Shown one piece after another: positions 11,581 through 21,988 of a stretch of 64,000 bases of DNA; position 1 is the stretch's first letter, and every line of letters begins with the position of its first letter. The stretch covers positions 5,430,392 through 5,494,391 of the forward strand of contig JAQFVV010000032.1 in assembly GCA_028023455.1 (NCBI GenBank). Reading direction: 5' to 3'. This stretch comes from Epiperipatus broadwayi. Lineage: Eukaryota > Onychophora > Udeonychophora > Euonychophora > Peripatidae. A model generated the notes under the pieces. That model was not told where the DNA came from and did no database searches. It was given only the letters and a program-made list of their open reading frames with translations. A program made the position numbers and the translations under genes.

Positions 11581-14448
11581 AGGAACATATTTTTTAGCTG
11601 TATAAGATCGTAAGCTAGAAAAGTGTTATAATTTAAAAATTTTTGTATTTATTTTAAAAGTTTTGTTTCAAAATATAATATTTTGAACTGCCTTTAAATG
11701 GAAGGCTAATTTAAAAGATTTCTTACCAGGATTTTTATTCAAGTTTAGCCGAAACCTTGCAGTAAAATGGAAATACTACAGAAAAAAATACCTAAAAGTA
11801 TTGATAAAGTAAAAATAATTGTAAAGTGCCTTGAATACAGTTTATTTGTGATCAACCAGAAAATCATTAGAACTCAGATAAATATAATTTGGACATTATA
11901 CCGAAAACTTAAAAGAAAAGTTATTTGCCATCAGGAAAAATTATGACGCACAATTTTAAAAGGCTACTCCAAAGTCTTTTTTTTTATTCTTCTCTATGGA
12001 AAAATTAAGATGCATATATCATAAAGAAAAAATTATGTAAAAGTTATAATGGAGAAAGAATGTTTGTCTTTTTAAAGGAAACATTACAAAGTATATAGTA
12101 CCAGAATTTTAAAAGAAAAAAAAAGTTACAGAATAATAATATGAAAGAGCTATTGTGTTTTTATGAAAAAGGAACAGAAAAACTTTCTCTAAGAAGAATT
12201 AAAAATATTATAAAGTGTTCAGTAGAGAAATGCTTAATAAAGATAAAGATTTGGAAAATATAAATCTAATTTACTTAATGAAATGAATCCATGGAAACAG
12301 AAAAGTTTTATTGAATATTTAAATCAAAGTACTGAGAAGATGCATCGTAAAAGTCACGCAGGAGAAAATATTAGCAAGAAATATTAGAAGAGAATATTTA
12401 GAAGTTTTCTTTACAGGATTAACTAATATCATAATTAATAATTGTATTAAATATTATAAAAACCAAGGATTATCATTCATGAATATTTATTGAACGAAGT
12501 AATATTTGTTTTACCTTAAAATTGAACAAGCAGGGAGAGGAACATTAAGTGAATGGAAAAGAAATGATAAACAATTTTTTTTTGGCTTTAGTATGAACGG
12601 TTTTCAGGAAAATTTGATGAAGGAGTACAATAAATATAGTTTGAATATTTTTTTACTAATTTATTTTAAAATATAAAATGTTATGTGAGATTAGGGAAAA
12701 CATAAAACATAAATTTAGTAATATTAAAATTTAAATATAATAGCTTGATAAAATTATAGCAATAGTGTTTAAAATAAAGTGTATGGATGTGAATCTTATA
12801 TCTACAAGGATCAAATGGATGGTGAAGCCTACGGAATGCGATCGAGGAAATAAAGATCGTTTGGTAATTTTAATAGTTATTTATAATGCATAAAAATTTT
12901 TTTTTAGATCATCTATTGACCTAAGAATGAAGTGTGAAAGTCTTAATTATATGTACACATTTTATGCAACATTTTAACATATAATGAGATAGGAGTAATT
13001 CGGAATATGCATGCAACAATTTATTTAAAGTATATTAATAATATAATTTAACAGAACAATTGTGTGATTCTTTTGAACTTTCATGTGATAAAGTATTCAG
13101 ATATTTAAATAGTTTGTATATGATTAAATATACGGAGGAAAGTAGTAAAAAGATTTTCTTATAGAACAGTGGAATAGTTTTAAAATATCAATGAATTTTA
13201 TTATTGTTAGTAATGCAGATATGTATTTGTCGATGTACAGTATAGAAAAAATCTTGAGAAATAAGATCGGATAGTGACTTGGAAGTACTAGTGGAGAGGA
13301 AACCAAGATGATGTGTTTTTTTTTTAAGAAATAGGAAAATATAAGGGATTTGGATCATATTTAGTTTTGTGTGGTTTAGTATAGTTAACTAAGTCCTATG
13401 ACTGAACACATATGGTTTGGACAGTGTTTTGCATATCTTTAAACTTTTGATGTTAGAATAAAGCTGAAGAAATAGCTTTAGCATCGTTCCTATGATAGAG
13501 GTTGGTAGACAGGTAAAGGTCACTCCTCTATAGTGTCTTTTAATTCACTGTGCCATGATTGTCAAGGTATATGATGAGTAATATTCTAGTTGTATTTTGA
13601 TCCTATGCATCTATCTTCGCTATCCTTATTTCGTGAATCTGCATCGGTCAGAAAGATATTTTCAAAGAAATAATGAATAAAATAGAACTGAAGATATGTT
13701 ATCGTTTATGTAAGAATAGTTTATTTGCTTGAATGTATAGAATTGTGTAACTTTAAAATTGAAAGTCCAAAATATCATAAAAAGAGAAAGAATCATATAA
13801 TACATTGTAAAATTAATTCAGAAATGAATATAAGATTTTGAAAAGAAATCTAAACCAAGTATTTTAAAAGTGATAATAAAATTTGAATTTTTTTTTTTTA
13901 TATTAATGTTGGAGGGAATGAGTATTGCATATTTATCAAGAGAAAATTCAATAAGGTATAATAAACATATACTTGTGCATGGTATATTAATAGTTGTAAT
14001 TATATCATCCGAAGTAAGGCTTGAATGAGAATATTAGGATTAATAAACATCGGATAATGAATAATAAAAACCTAATACCGAATGTAGAATAGTGTTTTGA
14101 CTTTGTAAGATTCCATACAACCAATATGAAACTAAATTTTATTATTTTGTAGAATTTTATTACGAATGTAAATTTTGTAAAAAAATGTAATTTTAATAAT
14201 ATTAGGGATGAAAAGTGTTTGTGATAATCATATAAGAAATGCATTTTGTAATAAGCTAACCATAATAATAAATCAAGTAATAATGCTGTATTTTCTTAAG
14301 TGTTAAAAAAAAAAAAATAAGATTGAACTAGGAAAAGTAAATAATATTTTGATTTCATTTTATAAACTAATAAACTAAGTTGAGATATGAAAGTAAGGGA
14401 TATCCAATGTATATAGTGTAAAAATATTGTTAAATTATTTATGTTGTT

Positions 14449-14510
14449 AATAAACTTTGTTTTAAATTTGTTTTAAAGTTTTTGTGTCCGAGTTGTTATT
14501 TCTCCACATG
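14449..14510 (+). terminator. Candidate LTR polyadenylation signal
   Basis: AATAAA at 14449-14454 is followed within 60 bp by a T/GT-rich segment (GTTTTTGTGTCCGAGTTGTT), the usual order of signal and downstream element. The counterpart is at 25749-25754 in the 3' LTR. Other AATAAA sequences occur in this AT-rich LTR, so this is one candidate among several. Confidence 0.3.
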
Positions 14511-15341
14511 GATGCATGAAATCACGATACATTTATAATTGAAACAGACATATAGATTTTGCACAAAAGGTAAACATAAAAGTGTTATAATAATTTTGAG
14601 AATTTATTGGTATGTTAAAATTAAAAGATCATAATTTTATATTATTTATTGGTCATAAGTCGGTTGCCATAATATTACATTAAATTATATGCTAAAGTTG
14701 CCACATGTATTCTGTTGTCAGATTATTAAAATACTACCACGTACATATTTATTTATTTCATTTTAGGAAGAAATAAGATTATATTATATTATTATTGTTA
14801 TTATTATTTTTATTATTATTAGTTACTGTGTAGTAGATTATGACATAAAATTCCCTTTTCATATTTTACTACCGTAATTTTAAATCAGTTAGAATACAAT
14901 TTATGAACCTGAGATTTTATTTTATTTTACTTCATTTTATTTAATTGAGCTAGATTCTTGTTATAAAGAAGATTAAGATATGATTATTATTTTAATCGTA
15001 GTGAATAGAGCTCAGAAAGTCTTAAGAATACTATGAGTTAGTTATTTGGTATAGTAAAAAGGGGGGATAGTATTCTTATGCCATTGAGGTAGTATCGTGT
15101 GGATAATGGCTCAATGTAGTCTATCTCGTTCCCTGTATTGTCACTCCAGGTCTCATGAAAATAGTAAATATTTGTTAATTCATTTTAAAATTGAACCGTA
15201 TTTGTATTTTAAAATTAGAGCTAGTAATCATTTTAATTAATACTGAATATTTCATTTATTTATTTGTTAACTGAGCTAGAACCCGTAATATTCGTAATAA
15301 ACAGTATATTTTGGGGTGAGAATGCACGGGGGGAGGTTAGA

Positions 15342-16031
15342 TTGTGATCGCCCAACGTGTTGCACGATGTGTAGTTGGAACTACAATCGATAGGTTGGAT
15401 TCAACTAACAGAAGGTTAAATTTTGCTCTTCTAATGAGACTGCACGATGTGTAGTGGAGTTACATATAGTTTAGTATTTGAATTTGTTCATGTAAATAGG
15501 GAGATTGTCAATAGACATATTTTACAGAAGTAGATAATTTCATATTTGATTATAGAAATAATTATTAGGATTTAGTTATTAAAGTAAACTAAGTATTTGT
15601 TATTAAAATAATTTCAATTTTATGTGGTAGATAATCTGATTGTTTAAAAAATCGTACTATACTACTGTGGGTCAATTGACAAACAAAATTTAAAATATGC
15701 ATATATGGCTAATGATTATTGGTATTTAATATGACCATGTCAATTATTGAAGTATTATTGAAAAATATATTTGAAGGTGTTTTAATTTGTGCAACATATT
15801 TGTGAATCATGCATGTGGGAAGTGATGTTGTGACACATATAATTTTAATTGTTATTGTTATTATAATTAGTTAGATAGTATAAGGTGTATAGAAGGTATT
15901 GTCTATAGTTATTGTGGGTGATGGTTGGATGAGATAAAAGAACTGGTAAGAAATTATTTTATGAGAAGTTAATAGTAACATATTATTGGGATATTAAATT
16001 TTGAGGAAAAAGTATTATAAAGAAAAAAAAA
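15342..16031 (+). other. gypsy 5' leader (untranslated)
   Basis: About 690 bp between LTR and gag. GCACGATGTGTAGT occurs twice (about 15362 and 15442), 80 bp apart, the first directly overlapping the end of the primer-site candidate. The rest is AT-rich without ORFs. The duplicated motif could be a packaging or dimerisation element; that is a guess from position. Confidence 0.5.
15345..15363 (+). promoter_or_regulatory. Candidate primer-binding site (tRNA-Lys1,2-like)
   Basis: Three bases after the LTR end lies TGATCGCCCAACGTGTTGC. Its core GCCCAACGTG equals the core of the primer site complementary to the 3' end of tRNA-Lys1,2 used by several retroviruses, but the first bases (TGATC instead of TGGC) and two later bases differ. 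The position just inside the LTR is right for minus-strand priming. The mismatches leave the primer identity uncertain. Confidence 0.45.
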
Positions 16032-18497
16032 ATGGATAATCAAGATAACAGTTCAGTAGAGGAAATATCTGAATTCATTGTGGATAGTAGTTGTGAGGAG
16101 GAAAGGGAAGCGGGAGAGACAATTAATATAGAAACAATTACAGATATTGTACAAATTACAGATGACGAAATAAAAGGAGAAGAAAAGATTAGGGAATTAA
16201 AAATAGAGGAAGAAGAAGTAGTCACACATAAAAGAGATGTAGATAGCTTCTCATTGTCTCAAATAGCACTGATGATGAAAGAGATTAATGAAAATATAAG
16301 TAAAAATAGAAAAGAGATTCAAGAAGAAAATAGAAAAAATAGAAAAGAGATTCAAGAGATTAATGAGAATATAAGGAGAAATAGAGAAGAGATTCAAGAA
16401 GATAATAGAAAAAATAGAAAAGAGATTCAAGAGATTAATGAGAATATAAGTAGAAATAGAGAAGAGATTCAAGAAGATAATAGAAAAAATAGAAAAGAGA
16501 TTCAAGAAGATAATAGAAAAAATAGAAAAGAGATTCAAGAAGATAATAGAAAAAATAGAGAAGAGATTCAAGAAGATAATAGAAAAAATAGAGAAGAGAT
16601 TCAAGAGATTAATGAGAATATAAGTAGAAATAGAGAAGAGAGTAATATAAAATTTGAATCTCTCAATGAAAATAATAGAAAAAATAGAGAAGAGATTCAA
16701 GAAGATAATAGAAAAAATAGAGAAGAGATTCAAGAAGATAATAGAAAAAATAGAGAAGAGATCAATGAAATTATGAGTAAAAATAGTAATGAAATCAAAG
16801 CGTGTATAGACAGTATGAATAAAAAACTCAATGATACTTGTAAGACTATGGAAGACTTTAAGGAGGAAGCACATAATAAATTTAATGGCTTGGAATCAAG
16901 ATTGGACAATAGTGAAAAAGTTATTAGTTCCTTAAGGGAGGAAATAGAACAAATAGATTGTAATAATCAGGAATTGCTCAAGACTAAGTTTACAGAATTT
17001 TCTGAAATTGCTATAAAAGGTATAAACAAGCAAATAGAGGATTCTATCAGTCAATGTCAGACCAATAATAGCAAGTTAAAACAGGAGTTTGATAATAAAT
17101 TAGATATTAATAATGAAATATGTGAGATAAAGGAAGAGATAATGCAGAGTAGAATAAGGATGAAAGATGAAATGGAGAGAGAGTTAGTGGATAAGTTTAA
17201 TGATTTAGTAGTGCAAAATAGGAGAGATATAAAAGAAGAAATAGAAGAAGGTTTGATGGGAAAATTAAAGGATTTTAATATTGGGAAGGAGGATGATCAG
17301 AAGTACAGGTCCAAAATAGGTGAGAATATAAAGCGCTTACAAAAAGACGTAAAAGAACAAGTAATGCAGGTAGAGAGAAATAGTAATGAGTATAAGGAAG
17401 CTATAGATCAAAACTTAGATAGGTTTAGACAGGAACAAAAGATATACATAGATCAAGTGATTGGACAGGTAAATTTGGAAGGAAAATTACAACAGGTATA
17501 CGAACAAATAGAAGAGATAAAATCCATTAGCAATCAAACGTTAGAATTAGGTAAAGAAAAAGCATCGCATAGTAAATGTGAAGAATATAAAAGTCCATTC
17601 CCAATAGATAAAATAGAGTATGTAAGAAAGGAGGAAGGTAATCAAATAGAATCTGATAATAATAAAGAAATAGACAGCCAAATAATTAAAGGAAATACTA
17701 GTTGTGAGGGAGGAACAAATAACTCGATGGCATTACGCTTTATGAGGGTCAAACCATTTAGAGGTGACCATGCCGAAAATCCATATGAGTTTCTAAATAG
17801 TTTAGATGAGCTATTCTCAATATGTGTTTTAACTGAAAAGGAAAAGTTGGCCATCTGTAGTAATCACTTAGGAGGTACTGCCAAAGACTGGTGGCAGTCA
17901 CTTTTTGAAAGGCCAAATACCTATGGTGACTTTAGATGTTTAATAACAGGTAGTTTCTGGAATGCTGACAAGCAAGATAGCATTAGGTTCCAGATAACTC
18001 AGGAAAAATATCAAGCGAATAAAGGTAGCTATACTAGTTTCTTTAGAAGTCAGGCTATTCGATTAAAAACACTAACGGCATGTCCATTGTCTGAAGGACA
18101 GATAGTAAGAATAATACGACACAATTTGCCCAGAAATGTGGAGCAACTATTAATTGCAGCAGACCGTTATTCGATAGAAGAGGTGTCAGAAGTATTAGAT
18201 GCACTAGAAAACACTGAAACATCTTTAGATAATAGATTCAAAACAAATAGAGAAAGAAATAACTATCCATTATCTAATATCAATGTTGACTATAATAGTC
18301 AAAGGCATCAAATAGGCTTTAAAAGAAGATATAGTTCTAGTGATAGAAATAGGGTATATCCATATGCTAAGAAAGCGGTTAGATTTGACAAATCTAGAAG
18401 TAGGGTAGAGTTGCAAAATAATCAACCCTCTACTAGTGGTATTACTACTATTTTAAAGAAACCCAATATAAAAACAAGTGAGAAAAAGTTAAACTGA
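16032..18497 (+). CDS. gag: gypsy Gag polyprotein with long hendecad coiled coil
   Basis: An 821-codon frame starts at ATG 16032 after an A-rich stretch and ends TGA 18495-18497. Residues 1-75 are acidic. About 83-250 is a tandem coiled coil of 11-residue units of the type NRKNREEIQED, with INENI variants, and charged helix continues to about 540. The capsid-like retrotransposon gag domain begins near residue 571 (MRVKPFRGDHAENPYEF) and includes the LGGTAKDWWQSL helix, ending near 735. The C-terminus is basic and Arg/Ser-rich (RRYSSSDRNR, KSRSR) with no CCHC zinc knuckle, so nucleic-acid binding may rest on this tail. Gag normally assembles the virus-like particle around element RNA; the coiled coil roughly doubles the usual length. 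The pol frame overlaps its end. Confidence 0.92.
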   Translation: MDNQDNSSVEEISEFIVDSSCEEEREAGETINIETITDIVQITDDEIKGEEKIRELKIEEEEVVTHKRDVDSFSLSQIALMMKEINENISKNRKEIQEENRKNRKEIQEINENIRRNREEIQEDNRKNRKEIQEINENISRNREEIQEDNRKNRKEIQEDNRKNRKEIQEDNRKNREEIQEDNRKNREEIQEINENISRNREESNIKFESLNENNRKNREEIQEDNRKNREEIQEDNRKNREEINEIMSKNSNEIKACIDSMNKKLNDTCKTMEDFKEEAHNKFNGLESRLDNSEKVISSLREEIEQIDCNNQELLKTKFTEFSEIAIKGINKQIEDSISQCQTNNSKLKQEFDNKLDINNEICEIKEEIMQSRIRMKDEMERELVDKFNDLVVQNRRDIKEEIEEGLMGKLKDFNIGKEDDQKYRSKIGENIKRLQKDVKEQVMQVERNSNEYKEAIDQNLDRFRQEQKIYIDQVIGQVNLEGKLQQVYEQIEEIKSISNQTLELGKEKASHSKCEEYKSPFPIDKIEYVRKEEGNQIESDNNKEIDSQIIKGNTSCEGGTNNSMALRFMRVKPFRGDHAENPYEFLNSLDELFSICVLTEKEKLAICSNHLGGTAKDWWQSLFERPNTYGDFRCLITGSFWNADKQDSIRFQITQEKYQANKGSYTSFFRSQAIRLKTLTACPLSEGQIVRIIRHNLPRNVEQLLIAADRYSIEEVSEVLDALENTETSLDNRFKTNRERNNYPLSNINVDYNSQRHQIGFKRRYSSSDRNRVYPYAKKAVRFDKSRSRVELQNNQPSTSGITTILKKPNIKTSEKKLN
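16278..16770 (+). repeat. In-frame 33-bp minisatellite inside gag
   Basis: Repeats of a 33-bp unit built on AATAGAAAAAATAGAGAAGA and GATTCAAGAAGAT, alternating with variants containing ATTAATGAGAATATAAG, encode the 11-residue coiled-coil units. Adjacent units are nearly identical at the DNA level, indicating recent expansion by slippage or unequal exchange while the frame was kept. Confidence 0.85.
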
Positions 18498-18534
18498 AGA
18501 GGTCTTTGTGGATTAGTTCCTCTTTGCAAGGACC
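18488..18534 (+). promoter_or_regulatory. -1 ribosomal frameshift signal at gag-pol overlap
   Basis: The last gag codons are AAG TTA AAC TGA. GTTAAAC (18488-18494) is a slippery heptamer in the correct phase (G TTA AAC), immediately followed by the gag stop. Slipping back one base gives GTT AAA CTG AAG and continues into the pol frame, which is open from 18482. A potential hairpin lies 6 nt downstream: GGTCTTTG (18501-18508) pairs with CAAGGACC (18527-18534) over 8 bp with one G-U; AAGAGG/CCTCTT (18497-18502 with 18519-18524) is an alternative. GUUAAAC is an established frameshift heptamer in equine arteritis virus. Function here is inferred. Confidence 0.7.
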
Positions 18535-21500
18535 AGGTGCTAATGAAATGGGGAACGATCAGATGTGGATGCTGAATACTTTGGATTTAGACATTGATTT
18601 CTTAGAACCCTTTACAATAGGTGAACCACCTATTACGTATCAATGTCCGGTTGTAATTTTAAACATTAAAAATATAAAAGTTGAAGCATTGATTGACTCT
18701 GGAAGCCAAGCTTCCATATTATCAGAGTCAACTTATAAAAATCTGGTATGCATAAAAGGTGATATACCTTCACTGCCAGTAAAACCAATACATGTAACTC
18801 TAGCAAATGGAAAGAGAACTAAGTTAACAAATAAACAAGTTTGGATTACCTTCAAAATTAATAATACAGAGTTTGGGCATGTTTTTCTTATTATGCCTGG
18901 ATTGATACATGAAGCCATAATAGGTGTTGACTTCATGATTTTAAATGATTGTAAAATAGATTTTTCTAATAAAATTTTTACCTGTAAGAAGGAAAGGCTT
19001 AATTTTGAATATGGTGTGCATAACCTTTCCAATCAATTACTATGCATCCATAATACATTGATTGATGCTAGCATAAAAGCAAAAATTGAACATATATGTG
19101 CAGTCGATTCTAAATTAAATGAGAAATTATATCAATTAATGTATAGCTTTAAAAGCATTTTTTCTAAAATCCCTGGTATAATAGAGGGATATACCCATCG
19201 TATTAAGTTGAAGTGTAATGATCCTTTCCATCAAAAGATGTACCCGATCCCATATCAATATCAGGACGAGGTACAGAGTCAAATAGACATGATGCTAGAG
19301 TGGGATATAATCAAAAAGTGCCCTTCTCCTTACGTAAACCCATTGGTTATTGTAAAGAAGAAGGATGGCAATATTAGGGTATGTTTAGATGCTCGCATGT
19401 TGAATTCTATAACTGTACCAGAGCGTGACATTCCTCCACCTGTACATGAGCTCCTAACTAAGTTTCATAAGAGGTCAATTTTCTCTACATTTGATTTAAC
19501 AGCTAGTTATTGGCAAATACCGTTACATGAGAATGATCAGCAATACACAGCATTTCGTTTTAAAGGCCAGTCGTATGTTTTCAGACGGATACCTTTTGGT
19601 CTCATTAATAGCGGTGCTGGCTTAATCAGATGTTTGGACATGATTTTTTCAAAGCAATTAAAAGAAAAGATTGTCATGTATGTGGACGATATCGTCATTG
19701 CTTCTGACAGTTTAGAAGAGCATCTCCAACATTTAGAAATGTTTTTTAGTGAATGCACTGCAAAAAATGTAAAAATTAATTTGGAGAAGTGTTCAATAGC
19801 AGCGAAAGAAATTACTTTTCTGGGACACTTAATAAGTGAGCATGGTATCCAGCCCCATCCAGAAAAGATAGCAGCTATTCAACGCTTCCCCACACCAAAA
19901 ACGGTAAAGCAGCTGAAATCTTTTTTTGGGTTATGTAATTATTACAACCGCTTCTATAAAAATTTTGCCGAGGACACCATACATTTATCTAAATTACTAA
20001 AAAAGATTGAGAGGTGGAGGTGGACCCCTGATCATGACCGTGAATTTAATTTGATTAAAGATAAATTTTTAAAACACGTAATTTTAAGTTATCCTGACTT
20101 CAATAAAATATTTTATGTGCAAACAGATAGTAGTTACTATGGTCTGGGTGTAGTGTTATTTCAACTCGATGAGGATCAGGTACCTCATGTATTGTACTTC
20201 TTGAGCAGACATCTAAGAGGTGCTGAGTTGAACTACACTATTACTGAAAAGGAAACCCTAGCTGTTGTCTGGGCTTTTCAGAAATTAAGGCAATTTTTAC
20301 TAGGTTCTACTGTGATTGTATTGACCGACCATAGAAGCTTAGAGTTTTTAAATAAAAGCTACCTCAGTAATGAGAGACTTATTAGGTGGAGCTTGTATCT
20401 CCAACAATTCAATTATAAAGTACTTTATATTGAAGGGAGACAGAATATCCCTGCTGATATTCTTAGCCGCCACCCTATCTGTTTAATGTCACAAAATCCT
20501 GTTAATCAAAACATTATTATCAGTAACATAGATTTGGTTAGGGATGAATCTATAGCTGATGATTATAATAATCTCACTATGATTCAGAGTCAGGATATGA
20601 GATTAAATAGGATCATGACTATCTTAAATAATCATGATAATATAAATAGCAAAAATAAACGCGTTAAAATGATTTTTAATAAATATAAAATTTATCAAAA
20701 TTTGCTTATGTACAATATAAATTATAATCAGGGAGAATCATGGAGGATAGTTGTCCCTAACTCCATGATTGATAAACTAATTATGTATGTTCATAGTAGC
20801 TATGGGCACTATGGAGCACCAAAAATTATGTATATATTAAAATCGATATTTTTTTGGAATAAAATGTACAAACGCGTAATTAAAAAGATTAAAACGTGTA
20901 AAATATGTCTAAAATCTAAACACTGTAGTAAATCTTACGTGGGAATCATGCAACCCATTATTCCAGATCGTCCTAATGAATTATTAGCGATCGATTTTTA
21001 TGGGCCTCTGCCACCATTCAATCGTCAAAAATTTATACTTGTTACGTATGATGTTTTTAGTAAATTAGTCTCAGCCTACCCAGTACCTAAAACCAGCGCT
21101 CATTATGTAATTAAATGTATGCTTGAGTATCAATTTCCATTAGTTGGAAAGCCAGAAATAATTCTTACTGATCATGCAACTGCTTTTATATCTAGTAGAT
21201 GGAATGAGTGGATTCGAACTCAACACCTCAGACATGTTATGAGCTCCATTAGAAATCCGCAGTCTAATCCTTGCGAACGTGTTATGCAGGAGCTCGGTAG
21301 ATTATTCAGGGTTTATGTAGCTGATGATCATAAACAGTGGGTCCATAAACTCTCTGAGGTTGTCAAATATATAAATAGTACTTGCAATGAATCCACAGGC
21401 TTTACACCATTCCGTCTACACTATGGCAAACATGAAAATTTATTAATTCAAACACCTATACCTTTGATAAGAGAGCCAATAGATAGAAATCATGACTTAA

Positions 21501-21778
21501 ATCAAGCCAAAGTAAAGCTACATATTATGGGTGCTAAGAGAGTAAAGCAATCCCATAATAGACCACATCCGTTCAAAGTTGATGATCTAGTTCTTATTAG
21601 AACACCCCATGTTAGCAACCTACAAAGAAATCAGTTTAGAAAATTTCTAGAATTATATGAAGGTCCGTACAAGATTTTTAGAAAAGTGGGAGAGAATGCT
21701 TTTGTATTAACTACACCAGATGGTGAAAAAGGGACATACAACGCTAGAAGTTTAATCCCATACCCATCAGAAGTGTAG
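18494..21778 (+). CDS. pol: gypsy Pol polyprotein: protease, RT, RNase H, integrase
   Basis: Open in the -1 frame relative to gag and about 1,094 codons long, ending TAG at 21776-21778. No ATG suits an independent start, so I take it as a frameshift product from 18494. Protease: active site DSG at 18695 (residue 68) in LIDSGSQASIL. RT: first catalytic Asp in FDLTASYWQIPL (19493, residue 334) and YVDD at 19679-19690 (residues 396-399), then FLGHLIS. RNase H: QTDSSYYG (Asp at 20126), KETLAVVWA and LTDHRSLEFL. Integrase: zinc site H767, H772, C802, C805 (H-x4-H-x29-C-x2-C), catalytic D834, D893 and E928 with 34 residues between the last two, and a C-terminal YEGPY motif (GPY/F module). All key residues are present, so the protein looks functional. 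The NPQSNPCERVMQELGRLFR region recalls gypsy lineages common in arthropods and other invertebrates. Confidence 0.93.
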   Translation: MKRSLWISSSLQGPGANEMGNDQMWMLNTLDLDIDFLEPFTIGEPPITYQCPVVILNIKNIKVEALIDSGSQASILSESTYKNLVCIKGDIPSLPVKPIHVTLANGKRTKLTNKQVWITFKINNTEFGHVFLIMPGLIHEAIIGVDFMILNDCKIDFSNKIFTCKKERLNFEYGVHNLSNQLLCIHNTLIDASIKAKIEHICAVDSKLNEKLYQLMYSFKSIFSKIPGIIEGYTHRIKLKCNDPFHQKMYPIPYQYQDEVQSQIDMMLEWDIIKKCPSPYVNPLVIVKKKDGNIRVCLDARMLNSITVPERDIPPPVHELLTKFHKRSIFSTFDLTASYWQIPLHENDQQYTAFRFKGQSYVFRRIPFGLINSGAGLIRCLDMIFSKQLKEKIVMYVDDIVIASDSLEEHLQHLEMFFSECTAKNVKINLEKCSIAAKEITFLGHLISEHGIQPHPEKIAAIQRFPTPKTVKQLKSFFGLCNYYNRFYKNFAEDTIHLSKLLKKIERWRWTPDHDREFNLIKDKFLKHVILSYPDFNKIFYVQTDSSYYGLGVVLFQLDEDQVPHVLYFLSRHLRGAELNYTITEKETLAVVWAFQKLRQFLLGSTVIVLTDHRSLEFLNKSYLSNERLIRWSLYLQQFNYKVLYIEGRQNIPADILSRHPICLMSQNPVNQNIIISNIDLVRDESIADDYNNLTMIQSQDMRLNRIMTILNNHDNINSKNKRVKMIFNKYKIYQNLLMYNINYNQGESWRIVVPNSMIDKLIMYVHSSYGHYGAPKIMYILKSIFFWNKMYKRVIKKIKTCKICLKSKHCSKSYVGIMQPIIPDRPNELLAIDFYGPLPPFNRQKFILVTYDVFSKLVSAYPVPKTSAHYVIKCMLEYQFPLVGKPEIILTDHATAFISSRWNEWIRTQHLRHVMSSIRNPQSNPCERVMQELGRLFRVYVADDHKQWVHKLSEVVKYINSTCNESTGFTPFRLHYGKHENLLIQTPIPLIREPIDRNHDLNQAKVKLHIMGAKRVKQSHNRPHPFKVDDLVLIRTPHVSNLQRNQFRKFLELYEGPYKIFRKVGENAFVLTTPDGEKGTYNARSLIPYPSEV

Positions 21779-21974
21779 AAAATTTTTTATAAGTATTAAT
21801 AGTTCAAAGTCTGAGTTTAGTGTCCAGATATTGTATAAATTTGTATAGCAAACAGTGTATTCTGTTGTATTGAGTAGTATAAGATGGAATTTGGTTGTAG
21901 CAGATAATAAAATGAGGAGTATTAATGAATAAAGTAGGTATTAAACTAGATGTTTAATTTAAAATTTTTTATTC
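21779..21974 (+). other. gypsy 3' untranslated spacer
   Basis: About 200 bp between the pol stop and the polypurine tract. No env-like frame; short stops in all frames. Confidence 0.6.
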
Positions 21975-21988
21975 GAAGGGGGAAGTTA
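21975..21988 (+). promoter_or_regulatory. Polypurine tract
   Basis: GAAGGGGGAAG (21975-21985) followed by TTA lies immediately 5' of the 3' LTR start (TGTGCCC, 21989). A G-rich purine run at this place is the expected plus-strand primer, resistant to RNase H. It is the only such run near the LTR border. Confidence 0.8.

Larger units (their letters stand above)
10686..15341 (+). repeat. 5' LTR (4,656 bp)
   Basis: Starts TGTGCCCTTATCTATAGG and ends GGGAGGTTAGA; matches 21989-26641 throughout with scattered substitutions and homopolymer-length changes. It contains no credible coding sequence: short frames inside are not shared as proteins with any family. A CCAAT-type segment near 11500 and an AATAAA followed by GT-rich sequence near 14449 are the best candidates for promoter and polyadenylation. 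Ty3/gypsy LTRs are mostly a few hundred to ~1,500 bp, so this is exceptionally long. The 3' end lacks the usual CA. Confidence 0.9.

Noticed and set aside
14005-14244. 79-codon minus-strand frame in both LTRs
   Set aside because: Present twice only because the LTR is duplicated; AT-biased composition, no recognisable motif.
16251-16874. 207-codon minus-strand frame opposite gag
   Set aside because: A by-product of the tandem 33-bp repeats in gag; hydrophobic, low complexity, no start context or homology.
18506-18508. Independent pol start at TTG
   Set aside because: TTG is an unlikely eukaryotic start; the in-phase slippery site upstream explains expression better.
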